A DNA stretch of 64,000 bases from Zygaena filipendulae (GCA_907165275.2 OU015664.1:5852001-5916000), one strand, 5' to 3'. Shown: positions 10,937-21,805, numbered from the stretch's first letter. Notes: a model not told the origin generated them from the letters alone. A program made the numbers and translations.

Positions 10937-13642
10937 CTTCTCACAGTTCGCAGTTGCTGTCGTCTGAGTGTGACTTGTGGAGGAGATGCGATATTGCATA
11001 CCGGATACAGTGCAGAACCCTTCATGGTGGTGCGTCGAGTATACCCCCGTGATGGTAACGTCAGTGTCTTGATTAACTATGACCTCAACTTTTTGCTTTC
11101 TATCAGGAATTACAGAATCATCATCCTCTTTTTTAAGTGTATCTTCGCTTTTGGTTTCCGACTTAATGCCGGAACTTATTAAGTTTTTTGGCTTTTGCGA
11201 AAATGACTCGTCGCTACATGAATCAGATGTTGAATCATCTTTACTGGACTTAGGTGAACGCTTTTCATAACTGGCGGCTAATATGGCAGTAGCATTTAAA
11301 CTGGCCATGCGTTTTTGAACAACCATGTCCTTTAAATCCATTACAACTTCATTTCTGTTTCGTTTCTTTTTTACTGGCAGCTCAGAAGTCTTTTTAATCT
11401 TGGCTAAAGGCTTTTCAGCATCTGGTTTTCCTTGTGAAGGTTTAGTGGAAATTTTCTTTTTCTCTGTGGAAACTTTCCTTTTATACTCTAATTCACTATC
11501 CTCACTTGAAGAGGTCGATGATTTTGGATCCCAATATTTCCCTGCACTTCTGATGCCAGGTACTCCACGTAAAGTTCTTTGGGGCGGCGTTTCATCAGAG
11601 CTTTCTGAGCTTTCCTCTTTAGTACTTTTTTTATTTTCGTATTCCGACTCCGAAGTACTTTCTCGCTTTTCTGCATCTTTCAGTTTTACCTCTTTCTTTT
11701 TGACAGTTGAAGCTTTGGATGTGCTTGGTATTATTTGTCTCTCAACTGTTTTCATTAAACCTAATTCCATATGAGTTCTACTTTCGTTTTCATATAAACA
11801 ATGTACTTTAGCAATTGCGTTAAGAGAAGCCATTCTATATTTCTTTGGTCCAGTCCACATCGACAGCAGCTTAAGTCTCCTTTTGCTAGGTTTTTCATTA
11901 TTTGCTAATACATCATCATCTTTGAGATCAATCAAAGAATCTTTCGAGAGTTCTTTCAATTCTTTAGATGTAGATTTTTTTGCGCTATCTGTAATTCTTT
12001 TGTATTTCTTTGTTTTTTTCTTTTTACTTTTAGGAGTATCCGATTCGGAAGACTCTTTGGTATCATTATCATCATTAGATTCACTAATACTTTCATCAGA
12101 AGAAGGATAGTGTAGTTTTCTTGTATTGAACGAAAATTTAGAGTTATTAATTTCATCATCCGATAAACTTAGCTTCTTTTGTTTCTTCTTAACTTTGACC
12201 GATGTTTTACCAGTAGTGACATTTGACTTATTTTCTAACTCGGCTTTATTCGAAAAGGATTCTTGTTCCAAGAATTTAATCGGGCTAAAAGGTTTTCCAG
12301 TTATACTGGATTTGCGTGCTACCATTTTATAGGATTTACTGACTATCGGTTTAGGACAGTTATCAAGTTCTTTCGCTGCACTAAGTTTACTTATGTCAAT
12401 ATCGGAAGGACCATCAGAATTTGATATTTGCACTGATGTCATATCTTCTGTCCTCTTACTTGCTTTTAACTGTTTTACTACTTCTTCAATAGGCCTGTGC
12501 GGAGAATATTTCTTCTTTTCAGACTCTGTTTTTTTATCAATAACTGTCCCTTTTACCCTGGCTATTGGTCGAACTCTGCCAATATTTTTATTTATTGGAC
12601 TGCGGAAGTCAGACAAAATACTTTTTGGAGAATCGACTTTTTCCGTAAAAGTGTACACATCGATTTCAGGTCCTTGAGAAACCAAAGTATTTGAAGTGTT
12701 TCTATCCTTAGTACTCTCTTCAGTTTTTGTTTCGCACTTCATTGATAAAAATCTTTCAGAAACACTTAAACATCCCTTTGATGTCTTTAAACATTTAACG
12801 TCGATATCAACAGTTCTAGGAGATCTGCTGGATGTAAAAAATTTGAGAGGTCTTTCAGTCTCCGCTTTTGGTATATCTGAATTCACTGTTGAAATGGGGG
12901 TCGTACCGAGATTTTCATTATCAGTACAAACATTTTCTTGTCTTTTTTCTTCGGTCTTTGATTCTTTCACGGATACACTTTCATATTCGGTGTCCTTATT
13001 TTCAATTTTATTCTGCACGTCTTTGGAATCTTTCTCCAAATCAGCATGTTTTTTATTAACATCAGGTTTTGTTTTAATAACAGATTTCTTTTTTTGAGCT
13101 ATATTTGATTTCTTCTTTACTAAGTTTTTGATCTGATTTAACCTAAGTGTTGCTTTTTTCACAACATCAGAATTGTTCAGTTTGTACTTTATATCATCAC
13201 TATCATCGCTATCACTTTCATCTTCTATCTTGCTTGATTTTGATGCCACTTTAGTTTCTTTGGGAAGTTTTAGTAATTTTATTGAGACCATTTTCTTAAC
13301 ACTTTTATTTTTAAGCGTTTCTTTGTTATCCTTAACTTTTTTGATTTTCTTTGTAGAGGACTCATTTCGAATATAGGGCTTAGATGAACCGGCCTTAATA
13401 TTTTCTGAAATCGCTGACTTATCACTGGCGGGAGTATCTTCATAATCATTGCTGTTATCAGTATCATTTTTAGACGTATGTTTTTTGTTATTTTTTGATG
13501 GCGACTTATTTGCTATGGTTTTTGCTTTTTTTGGAGATACCACTTTTTTCTTATTTGGTTTTCCCACTGAACTAGCCGCCCTAAAAGTTGATTTAGTCAG
13601 TGCACCTTTCTTAGGCAAGGGTTTCGAAGCCTGTGACCGCAT
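10937..13642 (-). CDS. Large exon of a Lys/Ser-rich nuclear, probably chromatin-associated protein
   Basis: An open frame from ATG at 13642 gives about 900 residues before a donor (GAAG then GTACGA) at 10937/10936; a second donor (ACT then GTGAGA) lies at 10945/10944. Translated past the donor the frame ends at 10871 with a hydrophobic tail (residues about 904-923) that looks like intron. Residues 1-600 are low complexity: Lys/Ser-rich, with acidic DSDDSDD and SSDES clusters, proline-directed SP sites and many basic runs resembling nuclear localisation signals. Two related motifs stand out: KYRMASLNAIAKVHCLY at 601-617 and KRMASLNATAILAASY at 777-792. GVPGIRSAGKYWD lies at 693-705, and a non-repetitive block at 852-898 includes VNQDTDVTITGVY and GMQYRISSTSHTQT. 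No catalytic domain is present, so more exons must follow. I suspect a winged-eye-like BAH protein, but this is memory of the motif style and is not established. An in-frame TGA sits four codons before the ATG. Confidence 0.85.
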
Positions 13643-13702
13643 TGTCTGTGGTCAGATGATAATTACTTCCGACATTGATAGATTGCTTCTGATGTTCACA
13701 TC
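13643..13702 (-). other. Probable 5' untranslated part of the large exon and splice acceptor
   Basis: The minus strand has a T-rich tract ending gttttttttattgttgcag, with AG at 13704-13703, a strong acceptor. The 60 bases from 13702 to the ATG contain an in-frame ATG (MSEVIII) that stops at TGA four codons before the main ATG. So either the exon begins untranslated and translation starts at 13642, or a weaker acceptor (ctgaccacag) at about 13646 joins an upstream coding exon. The ATG has A at -3. Confidence 0.5.
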
Positions 13703-15629
13703 CTGCAACAATAAAAAAAACTTCCATAAATTTACAAATTTACATAATTATTATAAGTAATGATTTGAAAGATGTTAAATTAAGGTCTGAATTGGCCGGC
13801 TGCAACCCGTTTTAACAAGTTCCTATCAAAGGTAGCAGCCGTCTTCGAAGCAAAAAAAACCTTTTGTTATACGATTTGCCCCACGACAGATGGCTGTTAT
13901 TGTTACGCTCGGTTTTCTTCAAAATACTTTCAACGGAACCGTTAATAGCTTGCAAATTAAAAGGAAAATGATAGTGCAAATTTTATCTTATTAATTTTTT
14001 TCCCCACTAAATATCACCCCACAAATAATTCTTGTAACATTATGGATTTGACAAATTACACTTTAATTGCCTACTTTATTTATGGAGGCATATAAATAAA
14101 GAGTTTATTGGTGAGATATTATATAACTATTAATTCAATAACTTTCAAATGATCAAAAAATTTAAACACTTGTTGAACAAGTCTATAATAAATTTATTTT
14201 GTAACTTTTTCTTAATTTTTTGTGACTCGTTATCAAAGTGGGCCACTTTTTTACAATAACACTGTTCATTTTTATAATTCATGCAATATAGTTGTCAAAA
14301 CTTCCCACCGTTTCCTACAGCAAAATCGATGAAACAGGCAAATAAACATCTCATTCGATAAATAATAAGTGAGAATTATACATTATGCGGCAGTTGAAAG
14401 TTCAATATCAAATAAGTGCAAAAACATCTGTCCGACAAAATGTGTGGATATCCACGCATCATTACACATAGCAAATAACGTATCACAATAATCTAATAAC
14501 ATTTGATCCTTTTTTTCATCCAAAGTCCGAACCCAAATGAAATTTGTACCTGCGGCCACGTGCCGGGCGATTTCGTTCAAGAGATAATAGAATGAAGATG
14601 ATTAACAAATTAAACATGGAAGGAAAGCTTGTTTTATTACTACTGGATAAAAACGTTTCGTATTAACATATGATTGTAATTAAAAGCTGCCCCGTTTAAA
14701 ACGACCGCAGCGATACGGCAGTTGCACGGATTTATTCCTCGGTTATAAAATTAAGATAAATTATTCATCGTGAATCGTGATACGAAACAGAAGATCGTAA
14801 AAAAGTTATATTCATTGTGAACGCACGTCCATTCGGCGGTTGAAGTGATGGAGTAGGTACGCAGGAGAGGACGGGGCCAGAGAATTCAAATAAAACTTTT
14901 GAACGACCTTCGCAAGCGTTTCTGGGAGTATTAAATATGGTGATAAAAATGTTCGCCACTCGTTTATGTGGTGGAATAAAGGCGGATTAAGTTTCTAGTT
15001 TCCAAGGATTAGGAGCGCACACGTCCGCAATTGCCAGTGTCGTTCGCGTTCCACATTAATGGACATCGGAATCGAGCCACCTTGCTTCTTTAGGGTTGAT
15101 GCTTTATAACAATTGTCTAGAAGGACATTTTAACGTTTAAAATTGAGCTCCCAAAAAATACGTTAATTTCTGAGAAGCAAAAGTTTTGTAATTAGACACA
15201 TTTTGTTTATGTTTATTATTAGTTATAGGAACTCTAGTTATAGGAACTAAAGTTAAGGATCTTCTATGCAGATGTGCGTTAAATACCAAAAAACATAATT
15301 TTATTATTTTTATTATTTTATGATATTCAGGTAAGTACAATGATCTAAAAATGACCAAGTTCAAGTTTTCTAAACACATTTTTAGCTGCGTTCTTTCGAT
15401 TTAACCACCTTTTAATAATCCGTAATTGAATAAATAATTCGAATCACTGTTGGTGCACTGTAATCATATTTTATAATATGTGCTCAATTTTACAATATGA
15501 AACTACTTACTTGAGCGTTTCGGAAGCGGGTGCCAAAAGGATAATGAAGAAGAATGATTTCTGTGCAATCGTAAATAATTAAGCAATGAGTCAGCCGGCT
15601 TTTGTCGAGTTAATCTAATAAAGGCCGGG
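13703..15629. other. Probable intron or intergenic sequence
   Basis: No supported gene. A minus-strand open frame at 14383-14580 (65 codons) is somewhat GC-richer at its 5' end and contains a donor-like CCGCAG/GTACAA, but there is no domain and no good acceptor. Segments at 14810-14900 and 15000-15100 are moderately GC-rich without frames. Confidence 0.3.
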
Positions 15630-15740
15630 CGACCGCCGCGAGAGAGAGCAAGCACTTGTTATTGTTTGAGGAACAACGCTTGGGAGGCGAGGGGGGGACG
15701 ATATTGTACTCCAGAGCAAACTAGGGGGCGCTACTGAGAG
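15630..15740 (+). promoter_or_regulatory. GC-rich patch with GAGA run and CTCF-like site
   Basis: In an AT-rich setting this block carries GAGAGAGAG at 15640-15648 (GAGA-factor type) and CTAGGGGGCGCTA at 15721-15733. The latter agrees with the core of the CTCF consensus (TAGGGGGCGC). Together they suggest an insulator or promoter-proximal element. This is a sequence match only; occupancy is unknown. Confidence 0.4.
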
Positions 15741-16659
15741 CACTGTTTGAATCGGACGCGAATCGCGATGCTTTCTCGTAGTCTTTTCAGACAAATATAG
15801 CCAGAACAACCGATAGTGCCTTTTAAAACAACATTATACCTATAAGAAGGATTTTCCGGAGTTTTTAGATTACTATAGCGTATCAAGTTATATAATATGG
15901 TAGGTAACAAAGTTACCATAATACCTATTTTTGGCCCAAAAAATAATAACATAGGACTACTTTGGATTTATTTGGAACTTTTATCTATACCTGCAAACAT
16001 CTAGGTACTTATCTCATTATTCAAACTTTCGATATAACATTATCTGCTAAAATGCTAAAATACATTAATTATTTGTTTATTATTCTAATCTAAAGGACAA
16101 AATACATGCACTAAAATATTGCTGTCGTTAATTGCTTCGCGCCTACACATCGGACGTTTACGATTTGGTGACTCGTAATTTCGCCTACGCGGTCACATCA
16201 AGGGAGATGCTATGAGAACCAAAAACATACTACATATATCAAAATATTGGTAACTCGATGTATTTCTTTGAAATTCTATGATTTTCTTTGTTAAAACCAA
16301 CTTTATTCTGCGGTTAAACGCGTAGCACAGAAGCGATGCCGGCGGCGCGGGTGGCGGCAAGCTACGGCTGTGTGTCTACGCGCGCAACGAATGCTACGAG
16401 CGGAGCGTAGCGTAGCGATAGGTTCCAAATATACAGCTATCGGCTGGAGTATACACCGCAATTTTCAGTTACCATAATGCTCTTTGATTCCGCTTCAGTG
16501 CCCATCATAGCTAACCTATATCTACATAACTTCTGCATGCTACAAGTATCAAGCTAAGCTGCCTACCGAGTAATCTCTGTTCACGAAAAAATCTATAACA
16601 TGTAGCTCAAGAGACTCCCACTATTCTGCCTCTGCTATTGCACGTACAGGCTTTTATAT
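15741..16659. other. Non-coding stretch with GC-rich patch
   Basis: A patch at about 16315-16430 has ccggcggcgcgggtggcggc and iterated GTAGC units (cggagcgtagcgtagcgat). No sustained frame or splice structure is seen. The remainder is AT-rich and featureless. Confidence 0.3.
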
Positions 16660-16716
16660 TCTACATTTGGTACGGAACCCTAAATGTGCGAAGTCCGACA
16701 AGCACTTGTTTTAATT
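16660..16716 (+). repeat. Interspersed repeat end
   Basis: The segment ggtacggaaccctaaatgtg, followed by cgaagtccgacaagcacttg, resembles a terminal sequence I associate with many lepidopteran repeats. Only this end is recognisable. Confidence 0.35.
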
Positions 16717-16829
16717 GTGTGTAAAAAAACCTTCGATAAGCGGTCAGCTCTTTTTCTTTCTTTTCTTTTCATTGTCTCCTAATAAACCGTGTCAAAGAAT
16801 GAGTATTTGCTAACATGTCTCGTTGTTAC

Positions 16830-17023
16830 CGTAGTCTGCGTTCGCCGTGCAAGAGGCGGTGAAGGGCGACGCTCGGGGGGAGATTATCGATCGACTCCGC
16901 GGCCCAGCACGTGCTCGTCGACATCCGAGACGACTGCGATTCACTTTTTCGCCACTTGAACGTCAATTACGTTTTTGGAACTAAGTTCCCTATTTTTTTT
17001 ATTATTATTATTAACCAGTTCGG
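16830..17023. other. GC-rich candidate exon, strand uncertain
   Basis: Minus reading: ATG at 16924 opens MSTSTCWAAESIDNLPPSVA and continues 31 codons to a CTACG/GTAACA donor-like site at 16830/16829; the acceptor upstream is poor. Plus reading: an acceptor-like ttgttaccgtag ends at 16834, a frame starting VQEAVKGDARGEIIDRLRGP stays open to about 16980, and a strong donor GTGAGT begins at 17024. Both readings are open, so GC content alone may explain them. If real on the minus strand, it could be an upstream exon of the gene at 10.9-13.7 kb. Confidence 0.3.
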
Positions 17024-17154
17024 GTGAGTTTTGAGATGAATTTTGATATTTTTGTACAGTAACTTGATAAATTATACCTATTTCTTCTGATTGCGCGACA
17101 AAAAAAACTTTAACTATTCTACGTAGAGAATAATTGGAGGCAGATAAGCAATAA

Positions 17155-17362
17155 CACGTTAACCCACAAAATTAAGTTATTGATACAAAACGATTTATTG
17201 AGAGTTAGAGAACGTTTTTTAGTTATGTTTTTACCTTATTAATTTGTTTAAATATGTAACAAAATGTTAAATATAAAAAAATGTTGACACAAAAAGGCGC
17301 CGTAACTTTAAAACACGATTTACTCAAAATTTCACCAGTGTGGGTTAACACACTATTGCTTA
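17155..17362. mobile_element. MITE with TA duplication (Tc1/mariner-like size)
   Basis: Terminal inverted repeats of about 22 bases: TAAGCAATAACACGTTAACC on the left and its near complement, ending actattgctta, on the right. TA dinucleotides at 17155-17156 and 17361-17362 fit a TA target duplication. It is about 204 bases inside and non-coding. An inverted, diverged relative lies at 35.65-35.88 kb. Confidence 0.6.
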
Positions 17363-17416
17363 TGCTATATATATGCTATTGCTATGTCCAATTGTAGTTT
17401 TTGCGGGGAAAAAATT

Positions 17417-17485
17417 GCCAGTTGATATAGTATAGGTATATAGGTATAGTTGGTATAGGTACTTACTGGTATAGGTATAGGTACC
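17417..17485 (+). repeat. TATAGGTA low-complexity repeat
   Basis: Irregular iterations of tatagGTA/ggtatag. Confidence 0.7.
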
Positions 17486-17754
17486 TTATAGTAATGAATA
17501 AAAATCGTAGAGTTGAAAAATATAAAATTGAAAATCGTCTTAAACCAGGTGATACCTAGCTATCGTGAAGAAGCTTATGTACAAGATTAGACTCCTACCT
17601 AATCTAATATTGTTAAGGGGAAAGATTAGATATTTTGATTTATTTACTTATTTAAACTTTACGCACATCATGATACAAAAGGCGGACTTCATTCCACAGT
17701 GGCATTCTCTGACAGTCAACCTTCAGATTTGATTTTTTTGTTTGTTACGATTTA

Positions 17755-17867
17755 ACTGAAAACTACCGGATTTCAAAAACTCTTTCACCATTAGAATGCT
17801 ATACAAATTATTCCTGAGAACATACCATAAGTTATAATGTACACGTGAAACCGCGAGAAACAGCTAG
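17755..17867 (+). mobile_element. Degenerate Helitron, 3' part
   Basis: It ends with cacgtgaaaccgcgagaaac, then agCTAG at 17864-17867 followed by T. The body is decayed (ctttcaccattagaatg, ttattcctgagaac). Confidence 0.5.
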
Positions 17868-17890
17868 TAATATACTTATTATATAACTGA

Positions 17891-18314
17891 AAAATTTTAA
17901 CAAAAAAATTAAAACCGACTTCCAAAAACACAAAACTAAAAAACTAAAAATAAAAAGCTAAAAATAACAAAATACCGATTTAATCCAAAAGACAAAAACA
18001 CACGTAATATTATTATTGGTTTGTGCTACCACTGATCGGTTTGAATTCGGTGACAAGCCCGCTGGTGTCTGCCCACTTGGGTTGTTCTGCTCACGAAGAG
18101 CTGGTGGCGGGAGTCGACTTAGCCCATCTTCCCCCTCCATATTTGGCTTGTCACCGACTTCATACCGATCAGTGGTAGCACAAACCAATAATAATATTAC
18201 GTGTGTTTTTGTCTTTTGGATTAAATCGGTATTTTGTTATTTTTAGCTTTTTATTTTTAGTTTTTTAGTTTTGTGTTTTTGGAAGTCGGTTTTAATTTTT
18301 TTGTTAAAATTTTG
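17891..18314. mobile_element. Fold-back element with near-perfect long arms
   Basis: Arms at about 17891-18062 and 18142-18314 are inverse complements, identical over roughly the outer 150 bases and with a few mismatches near the loop. The loop is about 80 bases. The outermost block reads ttaaaaccgacttccaaaaa. Mirror-image open frames on both strands here are only a consequence of the palindrome. Confidence 0.85.
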
Positions 18315-18340
18315 TTTATTTCTCGCTTTTAAGTGACTTA

Positions 18341-18577
18341 CGGCCGCACTCATAGTCGACTTTAATGATTACTTAGTTAAGTATAGATTTTTAAAACAAA
18401 ACTGGCGCAATCAGAGACGTTCAGTAAATTAATGTTAATTGGCATTTAACGAGATGTAACTTAATTGGTTAAATGCCAATTAACATTAATTTATTAAACT
18501 GATCTTATTGCGGCAGTTTTGTTTTAAAAATCTATACTTAACTAAGTAATCATTAAAGTCGACTCTGAGTGCGGCGG
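18341..18577. mobile_element. PIF/Harbinger-like MITE with TTA duplication
   Basis: Inverted ends CGGCCGCACTC and GAGTGCGGCGG are flanked by TTA at 18338-18340 and 18578-18580; a 3-bp TTA/TAA duplication is typical of PIF/Harbinger. The inverted repeat extends about 110 bases on each side (cgactttaatgattacttag; ttaatgttaattggcattta), leaving a very short loop. It is 237 bases and non-coding. A diverged relative is at 39.64 kb. Confidence 0.75.
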
Positions 18578-18664
18578 TTAGTTCGTAATTTCTCTAAGTT
18601 ACAATAGCCTAATGTCAACTGCTCATCACCTTTTACAAAATATTGCTTTTCCCGACGCAGGGAC

Positions 18665-19397
18665 GTTAATTGTTGAGGAGTTCTCCTAGTGCATCACCAT
18701 CAGTTCCACTTCACCACATACATTGTGACGGGCATAAATTGTTTAGAAACCATATTAAAGTTAACGATTCGGAAACCGTGAAATACCCATTATTGAGTAG
18801 TTCCGATGACCATCTGTGGTCTTCATCATCAGTTCCTCTTCTTCAAATTTTGCTTTCCGAAAGCAAAGAAACGTTTTACTATAAAAAATACAAAAATCGC
18901 CATAAGTGTTCTCATAATTTTTGAAGAGTTCCCTTGATTACTCCAAGATCCCATCATCAGATCTCGACTCGGTAACAATGGAATCAATTTGTGAGTATCC
19001 CCTTTCAAACAAAAAAACAATTTTCGAAATCGCTTCAATCGGAATCCGTGAAATACGTATTATTTTTGAGTTGTTCCGATGACCACCTGTGGTCTTCATC
19101 ATCAGTTCCACTTCTTCAAATTTTGCTTTCCGAAAGCAAATGAACGATTTACTATCAAAAATACCTAAATCGCTATAGGTGTGCCTATAATTTTTTAAGA
19201 GTTCCCTCGATTTCTCCAAGATCCCATCATCAGATCCCGACTTGATGGCAATGGGACCTAATTGGGAGTATACCCTTTCAAACAAAAAAAGAATTTTTCA
19301 AATCGGTCCAACCGTCTTCGAGTAATCGGTGAACATACATAAAAAAAAAACATACATACAATCGAACATAGAACCTCCTCCTTTTTGGAAGTCGGTT
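18665..19397 (+). repeat. Interspersed repeat with two internal tandem units
   Basis: Two direct units of about 270 bases lie at about 18770-19040 and 19041-19311. Each has cgtgaaatac, gttccgatgaccatctgtgg (second unit: ccacctgtgg), ttttgctttccgaaagcaaa, agatcccatcatcagatc, and cctttcaaacaaaaaaa. A terminal block follows: aatcggtccaaccg, cggtgaacatacat, cctcctcctttttggaagtc, ggttaaaaa. The aagtcggtt terminus matches the ends of the fold-back element at 17.9-18.3 kb, so the two may be parts of one family. Open frames here follow the repeat structure and are not genes. Confidence 0.65.
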
Positions 19398-20596
19398 AAA
19401 AATCTAAAAGTACTATATCTAGTGCAATTTCATGATCATGTTTTAAAATTTTAAAGAATACACTCAACAATATACAATTTTTTTGAAAGAATACGTCCAG
19501 CCGAACAGATAGAGCAATAACAAAAGTTAATTGGTTTTATTCGATCCATTGAATGTTGTCTCTAAATCCAATATTCATCCAATGTGAAATTGCCGTCTGT
19601 CATGTTTTTTTCAGCGACATTGAAAGCTAATATTTTTTTGTAAAATATTTGTTAGTTTTATGTAAAATGTTAGTTGTATTCAAAACGTTAAATACCTAGT
19701 AAGCCATTTTTTACTAGTGCCTATGTCAATACATATTTTAATAACCACGTAATATTTTTAAATAAAAAGTTCAATTTATGTTCACGGCAAAAAACTAAAA
19801 AGTAAATAGAACTAGGTATAGAAACGGTTTGTTTTCGTCCATTTGTATAAAGAAAAAATTTCATCAGTAACAGATATTTATACCTAATAAAAGTACAGTA
19901 GGTACTTTGTAACTAACTGTGATATTACTCATAGCTTTCTTCTTTTTAATAAAAACTGCCAATGTTGGTAGGTACATAATAACATTATATGGTCGGCCAA
20001 TCGTGTATAGATAGGTACGTACGTCTGTTTACAACAGGCGTCATCGGTCATGCTAATATAGGTAAGTTGACGACTTTTGAAATTCAAGATTCTAAATTAG
20101 CCCATCAGTTATTTTTTGATTACGTAAAAAAAATACATGTTCAATATTTTGTATTAATCTACAAACCGGATTAAAAAAAGAATTTTAGTCAACTAGCCCA
20201 TTTGGAAAAAGTTGGGAAAAAATCACGTTTAACTAACACAATATCATAAAAATAAGTATGAAGTTGACGATGATATCCTATTCTATAACTAACTACACCA
20301 GACGGAACCGAACGTTTCGATTTGCATGAAGGGTGCATAAAGATTTCTACCAGCTAACCCCTACCGAACGCCGCCGCGTTAAAGATCTTCGTTCCGAAAT
20401 GTTCGAACAACGACCATTACAAAGTCAAGTGGTGCCGATATCCGATGCGCGAACACCCACTACAACGCATTTTCTGTCTTCGGATTTATATTAAACGGAC
20501 GAATTATGCAAATCGCCTGAGACATATAGGTATACCAATTGAACTGGTTCTCCCATACAGACAGAAACAATAGGGAATTTTAGTGTTTATTTTTTA
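19398..20596. other. Non-coding stretch
   Basis: Mostly AT-rich with no feature. A moderately GC-rich segment at about 20285-20510 lacks a frame and could be a conserved non-coding element. Confidence 0.3.
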
Positions 20597-20810
20597 CTAG
20601 CTGTGCCCCGCGGTTTCACTCGCGGTAATTTCGGAGTTCCCGCGGGAATTCCGGGATAAAAATGCCCTATGTACTTTTCTGTACCCCTGACAACGTGTAT
20701 GCCAAATTTCATCCAAATCCGTTCAGCCGCTTTTGCGTGATTGAGTAACAAACATCCAAACATACAAACATCCAAACATCCACACTTTCACATTTATAAT
20801 ATTAGTAGGA
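20597..20810 (-). mobile_element. Full-length non-autonomous Helitron
   Basis: Read on the minus strand it runs from TCCTACTAATATTATAAATG at 20810, through a GGATGTTT array and the ggggtacagaaaagtac body, to the palindromic core, the GCGAGTGAAACCGCGGGG hairpin and CTAG at 20600-20597. The base beyond CTAG complements to T, and TC...CTAG termini inserted between A and T are canonical for Helitrons. It is 214 bases. This is the best-preserved copy of subfamily B (with ttgtcaggggtacagag). Confidence 0.85.
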
Positions 20811-20826
20811 TGGGATTATTATTTTA

Positions 20827-20945
20827 CTAGCTGTGCCCCGCGGTTTCACCTGCGGTAATTTCAGAGTTCCCGCGAGAATTCCAGAATAAAAAGTACCCTA
20901 TGTCCTTCTCTGTACCCTGACAACGTGCATGCCAAATTTGCACAA
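20827..20945 (-). mobile_element. Truncated Helitron, 3' part
   Basis: CTAG at 20827-20830, hairpin, palindromic core and ctgacaacgtgcatgccaaa are present. The body stops at about 20940. It sits 16 bases beyond the preceding copy in the same orientation. Confidence 0.75.
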
Positions 20946-21805
20946 AGCACAAAGTACTCTAAACACAAAAATTATGGAAAAGTCGCTAGTCCAGTGTGAC
21001 TCTGTTGTGACATATACGTTAGAACAGTGAAAAAAGCACATCTGTCGCTGCCAGTAACACAAACCAACAGTAAATTAATTAGCACAACCGCTGACATTAA
21101 CGATCAAAGGAAGGTAGAGTAAGTGAAATCGTCCATTTCGCCCCGAGGAAACCGACCTCAAAGCTTTGTTGCCGAGTATCGGATTCCTTAAAATATTAGC
21201 ATGTTATTGCGCTGAACTCTTTGTTAACGTGTCAAATCAGTAAGGTGAATGACATTATTTATCTTTGTAAAATTAAATTGTATTAAAAGGAAAAGAAACT
21301 CGGATGTTGAATAGAAATATAAAAATACCGAAGAAAAGCTCATCAATTATTATTTATGTAGACACGTTTGAATATTTAATAGGAACAAGTTAAAAATACC
21401 TTTCTCTCTTCTCAAGGAAATCACTGAAAGATTTGAAACTTTAATAAAAGTCGATGTACCTTAAAGGCTTGATTGTATTTACTTTTAAATATCACCATAA
21501 GAATGATAAAAACCGCTAAAATATACTATTTTGTATAAAGGTCTATACCGCTGACAAAAGCTTCTTCCGGGGAACGAAAGAATAAACTGATCTTCGTTTT
21601 CAGGTTTCTATCTGCAAGTTTTTGTGATCTTTACCAAATTTTTAAACAAATGAACGAACATCTTGTTGGGTTAAGCATTAAAATTCTTTGAGCTGTGGTT
21701 TTCCTACGTAAGTATACCTCCTATTTAGTGATATTATGATATCGTAAAGAAGCTCTTACATTGCTCTTTGGGTTACTGCTCTTCTTATGAGACCAACCTG
21801 TACAG
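20946..21805. other. Non-coding stretch
   Basis: No gene or repeat is recognised. Confidence 0.35.

Noticed and set aside
10970..13760. Many open frames on the plus strand opposite the large exon (up to 149 codons)
   Set aside because: They are complements of Lys/Ser-rich codons (Phe/Leu/Ser-rich products) and vanish when the minus-strand frame is accepted.
14383..14580. 65-codon minus-strand frame considered as an exon of the large gene
   Set aside because: The acceptor is poor and only the 5' third is GC-richer; the evidence is too weak to call.
17958..18246. Two nearly identical open frames on opposite strands
   Set aside because: They are mirror images created by the fold-back element, and the sequence is repeat DNA.
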